Positions 26,232 to 34,249 of a DNA stretch of 34,630 nt are shown here, piece after piece. Source of the DNA: Treponema sp. (GTDB lineage Bacteria > Spirochaetota > Spirochaetia > Treponematales > Treponemataceae); NCBI GenBank assembly GCA_016290335.1, contig JAEETM010000039.1, forward strand, positions 1 through 34,630. Direction: 5' to 3'. The position numbers and the translations under genes are program-made. Within the stretch, counting starts at the first letter, position 1. Each line of letters begins with the position of its first letter. The notes under the pieces are model-generated. The model searched no databases. It was not told where the DNA came from and worked only from the letters and a program-made list of their open reading frames with translations.

Positions 26232-27545
26232 TTACTGATTTTTTAATACTCCCAAACGCAGATATGTCCTAATTTCTTCTGCAAACTTATGTGCGGCTTC
26301 CTGATTTGTCTGGAAAACTGCATCACCAAGAGCAGGAAGTGGACCATCTTTACAGGAAGCGGCAAGGAAACGCACATCATCGGCCTGGCGGTCGTAAGCC
26401 TGAGAGCGGGAAGAAACCGGGCCAAGCTTGCTGAGCATTGACAAATCCTTTTGAGAAGTATCTGTTACCAAATCCTTTAAGATTTCATCAAAATAAGGAT
26501 ACTTTGTAAGCTTCATTGCTACATATGATGGGGCTATAAGTCCGTGGTCAATTCGTGTGCTGAATACAGGAACCCGGTCTGCATCAAACTTTTTAACAGA
26601 ATTATATGGAATTGTTCTGTGAACCGAAAGCGAAGTGAACATTACGCCAACCTGATTATCTTCCATAAAAGCTGTAAGGTCGCCGTGTTTACCTGCGTAC
26701 CAGTTAGGATGAACTAAACCATCGTTTTGCCAGCCCCGCAGCATATCTAGAATTGCACGAAGAGTAAACTTATCACTTGAATTTTTGGAAACCGAAAGCT
26801 CTTCATCAATATTCTGTGCAAGTGAAGGCTTTTTCAATAATAAAGAAACAGCTTTGTTATAGCTTGCAGTTCCACCAAAGCCTTCTACCATAGCTCCAAC
26901 AAAGGCCAGCAATACTTCATCTTCACCACCCGCGCAGAAGAAAGGAGAAAAAACATAACCTTTCATTGTTTTAAGATAATCCTGAAGCTCTGGAATGCTC
27001 ATTGGAAAATCAAGGCCTGCTTTTTCTCTGCCATCCTTATAGTAAGCCATTTCGTAATGGTCCAGAGCAAAAGGAAGAACCTTTCCGGCAGAACGTCTTA
27101 ACGATGTTGGCATTCCAGCATACCATTCAAGAGGTAAATCTTCTGCATATTTTTCAAGGCGAGCTGTTGCTTCTCCATTTTTAGTAAATATAAGCTCGTA
27201 TTTTTTTCCAATATCCTTTTCGTTGAACTCTACATCAGAAATATCTGTAAAGGTTATTGCTCCATCATAAAGGGAGGTTACGCGCTTTTGTATTTCGTCA
27301 ACCAGATTTTTTGGCATTTGATAAAAAGCTACATCAAGATTTTTTGCACTATTTGCTTTATAATATTCTACAAGGCTGATTATTTCAAAAAGCCCTAGAA
27401 TAAAACTTAGAACAAGAATTAAGATTTCTTTCCAATACTTCTTTAGTTTATCTTTAAATAAAAGTAAAAATTCCTGAAATTTGTTTGCTTTTTTTCCAGA
27501 GTTTTTCTTTTTTCCAGTTTTTTTGTTTTTTGAAGTCTTAGCCAT
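26232..27545 (-). CDS. Membrane-anchored extracellular solute-binding-like protein
   Basis: 437 residues. A very Lys/Asn-rich cytoplasmic start (1-38) precedes one membrane segment (about 40-62) and a long extracytoplasmic domain. The latter resembles the type 1 solute-binding fold of sugar ABC systems: EWYAGMPTSLRRS, SIPELQDYLKTM, a Gly-rich CAGGEDEVLLAFVGAMVEGFGG and MLRGWQNDGLVHPNWY. The usual lipoprotein or cleavable signal is replaced by a permanent anchor. No ABC permease or ATPase gene is next to it, so a sensory or accessory role is as likely as transport. The family assignment is by overall pattern only. Confidence 0.65.
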   Translation of the reverse strand: MAKTSKNKKTGKKKNSGKKANKFQEFLLLFKDKLKKYWKEILILVLSFILGLFEIISLVEYYKANSAKNLDVAFYQMPKNLVDEIQKRVTSLYDGAITFTDISDVEFNEKDIGKKYELIFTKNGEATARLEKYAEDLPLEWYAGMPTSLRRSAGKVLPFALDHYEMAYYKDGREKAGLDFPMSIPELQDYLKTMKGYVFSPFFCAGGEDEVLLAFVGAMVEGFGGTASYNKAVSLLLKKPSLAQNIDEELSVSKNSSDKFTLRAILDMLRGWQNDGLVHPNWYAGKHGDLTAFMEDNQVGVMFTSLSVHRTIPYNSVKKFDADRVPVFSTRIDHGLIAPSYVAMKLTKYPYFDEILKDLVTDTSQKDLSMLSKLGPVSSRSQAYDRQADDVRFLAASCKDGPLPALGDAVFQTNQEAAHKFAEEIRTYLRLGVLKNQ

Positions 27546-27574
27546 ATCTTTATTATCGCCTATAAAAAGAAAAA

Positions 27575-28714
27575 TTAAAAGACTATATTGTCTTCATCAA
27601 TTATATTTCCGTTTGAAAAATAAATTGCACGTTCAATACACTGTTCAAGCTGCCTCACATTTCCCGGCCAGTTATATTCTTCCAGCTTTTTTAGGGCTCT
27701 TTCTTCTATGATTTTGCCCTTTTGTTTAGCAATTTCATTTGCAATTTCTATAATATCGCAACGACGTTCCCGTAAAGGAGGAATCTTTATAACATTTGCC
27801 GAAATTCTGTAATACAAATCTTTTCGGAATAAACCTTCTGCTATTTTTACTTCAAGTCTTTCATTTGTTGCAAAAATTGTACGCACATTCACCTTTATTT
27901 TTGAATGCGACCCAACCTTATAAATCTCACCGGAATCTAAAACCGTGAGCAGCTTTGACTGAAATTCAAGCGATGTAGAAGAAATTTCGTCAAAAAAGAG
28001 TGTGCCTCCGTCTGCATCCTGAAAAAAGCCCTGCTGACCCTTACTGTCTGTATAGGCACCTTCTACAGCCCCAAAAAGTGCTGCATCTGCCAGGCTATTG
28101 GAAATTACCGAAGAATTTATTCCAACAAAATTTCCGTTTTTGCGCGGAGACAACTGGTGTATGAGGCGAGCAATAGTTGATTTACCCGTTCCGCTTTCGC
28201 CGCATAGAAGAAGAGGTGTATCAAACTTTGCGTAATTCATTATCTCTTTTTTTAATATGCACATTGCTTCAGAGCTGCCAAAAAGAGAATTGACTACATT
28301 GTTATAAACTGCCGACGCTGCCACTTTTTTAATTGAATTGTAGGTGACCTCCTGCATATTTTCTGAAAGAAAGTTCTTTATATAATTTGTAAGAAACTGT
28401 TTTTTACACGGATAAGGCAAAGCAAACTTTGAGATTTCAAAGATTCCGCTTTTTATTTCAGGAAGAGTTTCAATAGGTACAATAAAGATGATTTTTGAAA
28501 GCCTTTCCTTGGAAAAATTAACTGTTAGATTTTCAAAATCACTAAGTATGGCATAGGAACAATCATACAAAATCAGGGAAAGAAAATAGTCGTTGACCGG
28601 TTTAAGTTCTGTTACAATACTTACAGGCATAATTTCGCTTAAATAAGTTTTGGTAAAATATGAAATATCCTTCCGCTTTGAAACGATTATTATATTTGTG
28701 TAATTTACAAACAT
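27575..28714 (-). CDS. AAA+ enhancer-binding-protein-like regulator lacking a DNA-binding domain
   Basis: 379 residues. Residues 1-125 look like a degenerate receiver domain. The AAA+ domain follows: Walker A GESGTGKST (172-180), Walker B GGTLFFDEI (236-244), arginines in GLFRKDLYYR, and WPGNVRQLEQ (349-358). The loop that contacts sigma-54 reads GAYTDS (219-224) instead of GAFTGA or GAFTDA. The protein stops just after the AAA+ lid, so the usual Fis-type helix-turn-helix is missing. It may act from solution on sigma-54 polymerase or regulate another protein. The ribosome binding site is poor (AAGG, 14 bases away). Confidence 0.85.
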   Translation of the reverse strand: MFVNYTNIIIVSKRKDISYFTKTYLSEIMPVSIVTELKPVNDYFLSLILYDCSYAILSDFENLTVNFSKERLSKIIFIVPIETLPEIKSGIFEISKFALPYPCKKQFLTNYIKNFLSENMQEVTYNSIKKVAASAVYNNVVNSLFGSSEAMCILKKEIMNYAKFDTPLLLCGESGTGKSTIARLIHQLSPRKNGNFVGINSSVISNSLADAALFGAVEGAYTDSKGQQGFFQDADGGTLFFDEISSTSLEFQSKLLTVLDSGEIYKVGSHSKIKVNVRTIFATNERLEVKIAEGLFRKDLYYRISANVIKIPPLRERRCDIIEIANEIAKQKGKIIEERALKKLEEYNWPGNVRQLEQCIERAIYFSNGNIIDEDNIVF

Positions 28715-28755
28715 CTAAATAAAATAACCTTCTTTTTCTCTCTGAGTTTTTGTAA

Positions 28756-29493
28756 CTATTTTTTAAATAATTTTGTCCAAAGTAGAATAAAAAGATATGA
28801 GATGTATGGGAAAATTAAGAAGATTTTAAAAGGATTATGAAGGATTTCTACAAAAATCTCATTTCCTTTATCAAAGGTCTTTTCCCTGATTCTTTTTATT
28901 CGTTCTGAGAAAATACCAAAGGTGTCTGTGTAATACAAAAAGATGCTTGATGAAAACTGATTGCGTCTGCGGTATGGCCAGCAGTTTTTTTCTTTGATTC
29001 CGTCGCTCAATAAAACAAGCGATGGCTGTGCCTTAAAAATTGCCTGTACAATATCAGGTTCAACCTGTTTTGAATAATAACCAACGTATCTTCCAACAAC
29101 CCTGAGTCCCGGGAAGGTTGCACGAACATTTGCTTCGGCTTTTTGCAGTGTTGTTTTGTTGGAACCAAGCATATACAGGGATTTATAATGGCTGTCGAGG
29201 ATTGAAAGAATCTGGATTATTGCCTTGAACTGATTGTATCTCACAGGAATGTCTTTTTTTAAGAACTTTGCTCCCTTAAGAATGCTTTTTGAAACAGGGA
29301 GAATTAAATCTGCATTTTTAACACAGTCTGCAAAATCTCCACGGCGGCGTGCCTTTAACAAATCCCAGATAGAAAGAAAAATAATCTGCTTTGTTCCGGG
29401 TTTTGCAAGCAGTTCCAGAATCTCGTTTTCCATTTCTTCCGGTCTGCAAATATCAACAGGAACACCAATCAAATTAATTCTTTGAATACTCAT
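28756..29493 (-). CDS. Divergent WecG/TagA/CpsF-family protein, possibly inactive
   Basis: 245 residues. The family framework is visible: VDICRPEEMENEIL, NADLILP, GLRVVGRYVGYY, and a C-terminal IREKTFDKGNEIFVEIL region before a hydrophobic tail (about 222-240). Active GT26 enzymes use polar motifs near TxN, PDG, ERV and PKQE. Here the corresponding segments read SIWDL, PVSKS, VRYNQ and IKEKN, so the expected catalytic Asp and neighbouring residues are missing. Its ATG overlaps the rsmE stop (ATGA). It may be a membrane-associated non-catalytic relative. Confidence 0.75.
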   Translation of the reverse strand: MSIQRINLIGVPVDICRPEEMENEILELLAKPGTKQIIFLSIWDLLKARRRGDFADCVKNADLILPVSKSILKGAKFLKKDIPVRYNQFKAIIQILSILDSHYKSLYMLGSNKTTLQKAEANVRATFPGLRVVGRYVGYYSKQVEPDIVQAIFKAQPSLVLLSDGIKEKNCWPYRRRNQFSSSIFLYYTDTFGIFSERIKRIREKTFDKGNEIFVEILHNPFKIFLIFPYISYLFILLWTKLFKK

Positions 29494-30401
29494 ACTTTAT
29501 CCTCTTCATTGGCACAGCTTTGAATAGCTGCAATACCATACAATGCGGCCGTTTCGCACCTTAATATATTTACGGAAAAATGAAGGGGATAAAATAGACC
29601 TTTTTTTACTAAAAAATCAACTTCCTGCGGGCTAATTCCGCCTTCGCTGCCACAAGCTATGCCTATTCTTGCAATTTTACCTTTCAATTCCTCTTTTTGC
29701 AGGATTTTCCGAATGTTTCCGTCGCCATCATTTCTTTCGGAAAGGACAAAAGCAAGAGAAGTGGCAGTTTGTGCTTGTTCCACATTTTCTTCCGGCTGAC
29801 CACCCTTGTTCTCTTCCAGCCTTCCACCTTGTTCCAACCAAAGCTCAAGGGCCGCCTCCAAAGAAAGAGGCTCTTCCACAAGTGTATTTACCGGCGAACC
29901 GCTCTGCTGCCTTGCTTCCTTTATAATGCGTTCAATCCGTTCTTTTTTTGCACCCTGCCCCTGCAAGGCACTTATACTGCTTTTTTCCGAATATTCGCCA
30001 ATAATGGGGACAATCCTCTTTATTCCACACTCAGTTGCCTGCCGTACAATCTGTTCAAACTTTTGAGGCTTTGGAATAAATTGGAAAAGCCAGTATTCAA
30101 TATTGTTTTGGACCGTCTGCTGGATTTCTTCTGCCTGCACTCCGCGGGTTAGTGATGATGAAGTACCTGCTCCGCCAGCTGCAAAACCAAAGGTGTCTGC
30201 GCAAAGCTGAAGTGTTACAATCCGCTGATTTTCATCAACCTTTGCTACGGTAGAGTTTTTTAAACTTCCGTCGGGGAGTCTGACACTAACCATGTCGCCA
30301 GTTTTTACCCTTAGCACCTGCCGTAAATAACGGTAGTCTTTTCCGCTCAGGCTGATGATTCCTTTTTTGTCGGGATTTTTTTCTAATACAAACTGGCGCA
30401 T
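29490..30401 (-). CDS. rsmE: 16S rRNA m3U1498 methyltransferase
   Basis: 303 residues. The N-terminal PUA-like domain (LSGKDYRYLRQVLRVKTGD, VRLPDGS) and the SPOUT knot (GIACGSEGGISPQEVDF, then LRCETAALYGIAAIQ) identify RsmE. It methylates N3 of U1498 in 16S rRNA. The protein is about 60 residues longer than usual because of two low-complexity insertions (about residues 70-90 and 185-220, Glu/Gln/Gly-rich). The stop overlaps the next gene's start by four bases, and the protease gene ends 9 bp upstream. Confidence 0.93.
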   Translation of the reverse strand: MRQFVLEKNPDKKGIISLSGKDYRYLRQVLRVKTGDMVSVRLPDGSLKNSTVAKVDENQRIVTLQLCADTFGFAAGGAGTSSSLTRGVQAEEIQQTVQNNIEYWLFQFIPKPQKFEQIVRQATECGIKRIVPIIGEYSEKSSISALQGQGAKKERIERIIKEARQQSGSPVNTLVEEPLSLEAALELWLEQGGRLEENKGGQPEENVEQAQTATSLAFVLSERNDGDGNIRKILQKEELKGKIARIGIACGSEGGISPQEVDFLVKKGLFYPLHFSVNILRCETAALYGIAAIQSCANEEDKV

Positions 30402-30410
30402 TTATGACTG

Positions 30411-31907
30411 TTACTGTTCCTGTGGCTGAGTTTTCTTTTCTTCCAGCGCAACTTCATCCTGAAGCTCTTTGAGAGTTTTGGTAGAAGACATAAGAGCTGT
30501 ATATTCTCCGCTCTGTACAATACGAAGAGCTTCGTTCAACTGTAAATCGTAATCCAGATCATAAAGAGGAGAACCCTTTGAACGCAAAACCTGATTGCGG
30601 ATAAGTCTTCTTATTATACGCTGATCAATAGGATACTGAGCATACAAGTCGGCAGCGGCCTTTGCAATTGCTTCTTCATCCATTTCCGGGTTATTTTCTA
30701 CAGTCTGGGTGATTATGTCTGATTTTACAAGCTCAACATAAGTTTTTTCTTCTTCATCTGTGAACTTTTCAAGATTTTTGATTTCTAAATCAGGCGGAAT
30801 ACCAATTTTATCAATATTAACATCGCTTGGAGTGTAATAGCGTGCCATTGTAATCTTCATTCCATCAACATTGCTCAAGGGAATTACCTGCTGTACAGAA
30901 CCTTTTCCGTAAGTTCTTTCGCCAACAAGATAAGCAAGGTGATAATCCTTTAATGCACCCGAAAGAATCTCGGAAGCACTGGCGGAACCTCTGTTAATTA
31001 AAACTACAATCGGCAGCTTTTTTCGTACAGTTGTATTGTTTCTGCTTGCCTTAAACTCCTGGTTTTCAAAAGCAAGGCGGCTTTTTGTAGAAACAATTAT
31101 TCCTTCATCAATAAACTTGTCCGCAACATCGGAAACACTGTTAATAAGTCCACCAGGATTATCGCGCAGGTCAAGAATCATTCCTGTGTAATTGTTCTGA
31201 TCAAAGAAATCAAGAGCGTTCTGGAGTCTTTTTGGAGTTTCCGGTGTAAACTCAATCAGGCGAACGTAACCAATGCTTGTTCCTTCTATCATACCAAACT
31301 TTGCGGTTGGAACTTCAATGAGCGCACGAACCAGCTTAACATCGAAACGCATATTAGTTCCGCGCAGGATAGAAACGGTTACCGGAGTGCCAACTTCACC
31401 ACGCAAATGTGAAAGAACATCATCCATTGTCATATCGGCGGTAGGTAAACCGTCAACGGCAACAATATAATCACCGGACTGAATGCCTGCTTTTGCACCC
31501 GGTGTATCTTCAATTGGGGAAGAAACCTCTACATAAGCGGGTTTTTCAGGTGTTGATTCAAGCGGTTTTGTAATGGAAAGTCCTACTCCGCCAAAATTAC
31601 CAACGGTTGTATCATTCAAAGAACGCATTGCGTTTGCATCAAGATAAAGTGTGTACGGATCGCCGATTGCATCAAGCATTCCCTTGATTGCGCCTTCGTA
31701 CAATATTTTAGGATCTATTTCTTCTACATAATTCTGCTGAACAAAATCAAAAACCTGATTTATTTTCTTCATGTACTGGAAGCCGGAAGCTTTATCTTCC
31801 TTTTGAGAAGCCGAAAAACATGAAGAGTTTAAGCATATGGAAATTATTACTGCTGCTACAAAAAGTTTTTTGCCTGAATGATTAAAATGTGTTTTCATAC
31901 TGCTCAT
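30411..31907 (-). CDS. ctpA: C-terminal processing peptidase, S41 family
   Basis: 498 residues. An N-terminal hydrophobic signal ends in LNSSC, a possible relaxed spirochaetal lipobox, or a simple signal peptide. A PDZ domain (about 105-195) and the S41 protease domain follow. Catalytic Ser310 in GSASASEI and Lys335 with Gln339 in TYGKGSVQ keep the 25-residue spacing known in CtpB and Prc. It should cleave C-terminal ends of periplasmic proteins. The start could be the ATG at 31907 or the one at 31898; neither has a strong ribosome binding site. It leads a leftward unit with rsmE. Confidence 0.92.
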   Translation of the reverse strand: MSSMKTHFNHSGKKLFVAAVIISICLNSSCFSASQKEDKASGFQYMKKINQVFDFVQQNYVEEIDPKILYEGAIKGMLDAIGDPYTLYLDANAMRSLNDTTVGNFGGVGLSITKPLESTPEKPAYVEVSSPIEDTPGAKAGIQSGDYIVAVDGLPTADMTMDDVLSHLRGEVGTPVTVSILRGTNMRFDVKLVRALIEVPTAKFGMIEGTSIGYVRLIEFTPETPKRLQNALDFFDQNNYTGMILDLRDNPGGLINSVSDVADKFIDEGIIVSTKSRLAFENQEFKASRNNTTVRKKLPIVVLINRGSASASEILSGALKDYHLAYLVGERTYGKGSVQQVIPLSNVDGMKITMARYYTPSDVNIDKIGIPPDLEIKNLEKFTDEEEKTYVELVKSDIITQTVENNPEMDEEAIAKAAADLYAQYPIDQRIIRRLIRNQVLRSKGSPLYDLDYDLQLNEALRIVQSGEYTALMSSTKTLKELQDEVALEEKKTQPQEQ

Positions 31908-31936
31908 TTTACTTTACTGAACTCAAAAAATCTACT

Positions 31937-32032
31937 ACGAAAGCTGCTGCTAAATGGCTGCCAAACACTTTTTCTGCTTTCGTTGTCAGTTTAGCAAAGC
32001 AAAACTGACATTTCCTTGAATGACAAAAAGTG
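31937..32032. repeat. Nested palindromic element between ctpA and the MinD-like gene
   Basis: Three overlapping perfect inverted repeats: ACGAAAGC/GCTTTCGT (31937-31944 and 31976-31983), CACTTTTT/AAAAAGTG (31966-31973 and 32025-32032), and TGTCAGTTT/AAACTGACA (31984-31992 and 32002-32010). It looks like a small non-coding repeat element. The -35 box of the MinD-like gene lies in its right part. Confidence 0.55.
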
Positions 32033-32048
32033 ATTTCCATTGTATAAT
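32020..32048 (+). promoter_or_regulatory. Promoter of the MinD/ParA-like gene
   Basis: ATGACA (32020-32025), 17-bp spacer, perfect TATAAT (32043-32048). The expected transcription start, seven bases past the -10, is 32055, the A of the ATG. There is no ribosome binding site, so the message is predicted to be leaderless. Confidence 0.65.
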
Positions 32049-32054
32049 TACAGT

Positions 32055-33203
32055 ATGGCACAGATTATTCCAGTAGCGAGCGGTAAAGGAGGAGTTGGAA
32101 AAAGCCTTCTTTCTGCCAATTTAGCAATTGCTTTGGGACAGCAGGGCAAACGTGTTGTTTTAGTAGATTTGGACTTGGGAGCTTCTAACCTTCATCTGGT
32201 TATAGGACAACACCCGGGCGTGGCAAGCCTTGGTTCCTGGTTTACAGAAAAATCTCAGTTTAAGGATATTATTCAGCCGACTGATTACCAGAATGTAAGC
32301 TTTATTGCAGGCGACAGCCAGATTCCAGACCTTACCTCCTTAAAGCACGCCCAGAAAATCAAACTTATACGAAATCTTAAAAATATTGATACAGATTACC
32401 TGATTCTGGACTTGGGTGCGGGGACTCATCAGTTTATTCTTGATATGTTCCTGCTTTCGCCACAGGGAATAATTGTTTCGGCTCCGGCTGTTACTGCCAC
32501 TTTAAACGGTTATCTGTTCCTTAAAAACGCAGTTTTCCGCCTTTTGTACACAACTTACAAGAAAAATACTCCAGGCCGCGAGCTTCTTGATAATCTTAAG
32601 AAAAACTCAACTTCCATGCAGAAGCTTTATATTCCTCAGCTTGTTCAGGCTCTTGGCCGTGTTGACCCTGACACTACGCAGCTTTTTGTAAGCCGCATGC
32701 AGCAGTTCCGTCCGCGGCTTGTTATGAATATGATTGAAAACCCGGCTGACGCAAGTAAAGCACAGAGAATTAAGACTTCCTGCAACCAGTATCTTGGACT
32801 TGAAATTGATTTTCTTGGCATTATGTACCGCGATATGCTTCAGGATAAGGCACTTGCTTCTCAGTTGCCGCTTGTTGTTTATAAGCCGCAGTCTGTTCTT
32901 GGTCAGGCAATTTACCGCATTTCCGATAAAGTGATTGAATCTGTACCGCGCACTTTTGATGCTGACTTTAACCCTGAAACGTTCAATACTGATACATTTA
33001 TCAGTGCCGAAGAAGAAGCCAATTCCGATTACGACTTTAAGCTTTCCGGCATTGATGACCTTGTTGCCGGTGGCGAACTTACAATAGGCGAGCTTGCCGA
33101 AATGATAAAAACCCAGCAGTACGAGCTGATTCAGCTGAAAAAAGAAAACCAGTTGCTTAAATCTAAGCTGATTAAGGCTGCAGCAATGGGATTTAAGGTT
33201 TAA
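32055..33203 (+). CDS. MinD/ParA-family P-loop ATPase
   Basis: 382 residues. The deviant Walker A SGKGGVGKS is near residues 9-17, the second motif VLVDLDLGASNLH follows, and YLILDLGAG is the Walker B region. This is the MinD/ParA/FlhG group. An insertion in the middle (about 165-215) and a C-terminal tail with a coiled coil (about 340-375) go beyond classical MinD. It could place flagella, chemoreceptors, chromosomes or the division site; no partner gene is adjacent, so the cargo is not known. The ATG at 32055 is chosen because the -10 box lies just upstream; an in-frame start at 32040 would lie inside the promoter. Confidence 0.88.
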   Translation: MAQIIPVASGKGGVGKSLLSANLAIALGQQGKRVVLVDLDLGASNLHLVIGQHPGVASLGSWFTEKSQFKDIIQPTDYQNVSFIAGDSQIPDLTSLKHAQKIKLIRNLKNIDTDYLILDLGAGTHQFILDMFLLSPQGIIVSAPAVTATLNGYLFLKNAVFRLLYTTYKKNTPGRELLDNLKKNSTSMQKLYIPQLVQALGRVDPDTTQLFVSRMQQFRPRLVMNMIENPADASKAQRIKTSCNQYLGLEIDFLGIMYRDMLQDKALASQLPLVVYKPQSVLGQAIYRISDKVIESVPRTFDADFNPETFNTDTFISAEEEANSDYDFKLSGIDDLVAGGELTIGELAEMIKTQQYELIQLKKENQLLKSKLIKAAAMGFKV

Positions 33204-33214
33204 CACACTTTAAT

Positions 33215-33233
33215 TGCCGTGTTAGACACGGCA
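33215..33233 (+). terminator. Hairpin between the MinD-like gene and lgt
   Basis: TGCCGTGT, three-base loop TAG, ACACGGCA: a perfect 8-bp stem 12 bp after the MinD-like stop, followed by CTCTTTA. The T-run is poor, so it may only attenuate read-through into lgt. Confidence 0.55.
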
Positions 33234-33258
33234 CTCTTTATATAAAAAAGGATTTACT

Positions 33259-34236
33259 ATGTTTTTGTACATTAATTTTCCGTCGTGGATTCATCCGCAG
33301 ATTTTTCCGGGAGTAAAGTTTCTTGGACTTTTGCGCTGGTATGGCTTGATGTATGTTTTTGCCTTTACCACCGCATATTTTATTTTAAAGAAAGTTGCAA
33401 AGGAAGGTGCTTTAGATACTCCATCCTATAAAATTACCGAAGATGATTTGTTCAGCTTTATTGCAACAGGCATAATTTTCCTTTTACTTGGGGCAAGAAT
33501 TGCTTCTACACTTATTTACAGTCCGGGTGCCGGTTACTGGAAACATCCCTGGCTGATTTTCTGGCCATTCTACAATGGACATTTTGTTGGTTTTGCAGGA
33601 ATGTCGTACCACGGTGGATTTGTGGGCGGGCTTCTTGGAATGATTATCTGGTGCAAAAAGCACAAGCAGCCGGTTGCAAAATGGGTTGATGCGATGGTTT
33701 GTGCAATTCCTCTTGGCTACACCTTTGGCCGAATCGGCAACTTTATGAACGGCGAGCTTTTTGGCCGCATAACAACTATGCCTTGGGGGATGGTTTTCCC
33801 TGCTGCAGAAACTTTTTCTTCTTCTCTGCAATGGGTTCAGGATTTTGCCGCAAAAATTGGAATGGACATTTCAACTGTTCGCCTGGTAAATCTTCCACGC
33901 CACCCAAGTCAGCTTTATGAAGCCTTTTTTGAAGGCATTGTTTTATGGTCTATAATCTGGTTTACCCGCAAGCACAAAAAGTTTGACGGCATGCTTTCCT
34001 GCATTTACACCGGCGGTTACGGCTTGTTCAGGTTCTTTATTGAATATTTCCGCGAGCCGGATGCAGATTTAGGCTTTAGAATTGGTGATAAATCGGCAAA
34101 TATTTACGAAAACACTTCGCTTACTAATTTTTCTACAGGACAGATCCTGTGCTTTTTGATGATTGCAGGCTCAATAATAGTGGGACTTCTACTCTGGCGC
34201 AAAGAAAAAAAACAGTCTGCTAGCGTGGCAAAGTAA
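33259..34236 (+). CDS. lgt: Prolipoprotein diacylglyceryl transferase
   Basis: 325 residues with about seven membrane segments. Family signatures are present: YHGGFVGGLLG with the essential His, GRIGNFMNGELFGR, and RHPSQLYEAFFEGI. Lgt attaches diacylglycerol from phosphatidylglycerol to the lipobox cysteine of prolipoproteins in the inner membrane, an abundant class in spirochaetes. AAAGGA precedes the ATG by a normal distance. Its 3' end abuts the 95-bp repeat array. Confidence 0.96.
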   Translation: MFLYINFPSWIHPQIFPGVKFLGLLRWYGLMYVFAFTTAYFILKKVAKEGALDTPSYKITEDDLFSFIATGIIFLLLGARIASTLIYSPGAGYWKHPWLIFWPFYNGHFVGFAGMSYHGGFVGGLLGMIIWCKKHKQPVAKWVDAMVCAIPLGYTFGRIGNFMNGELFGRITTMPWGMVFPAAETFSSSLQWVQDFAAKIGMDISTVRLVNLPRHPSQLYEAFFEGIVLWSIIWFTRKHKKFDGMLSCIYTGGYGLFRFFIEYFREPDADLGFRIGDKSANIYENTSLTNFSTGQILCFLMIAGSIIVGLLLWRKEKKQSASVAK

Positions 34237-34249
34237 AACATCGACTAAA

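Noticed and set aside
28052..28057. The GAYTDS loop of the AAA+ regulator taken as proof that it cannot contact sigma-54.
   Set aside because: GAFTDA-type loops occur in working activators, so the change alone is not decisive. Only the missing DNA-binding domain is kept as unusual.
33215..33233. GTTAGAC in the hairpin before lgt, considered as an attC R' box.
   Set aside because: The hairpin is a perfect short palindrome without L boxes, spacers or extrahelical bases; a terminator-like role is simpler.
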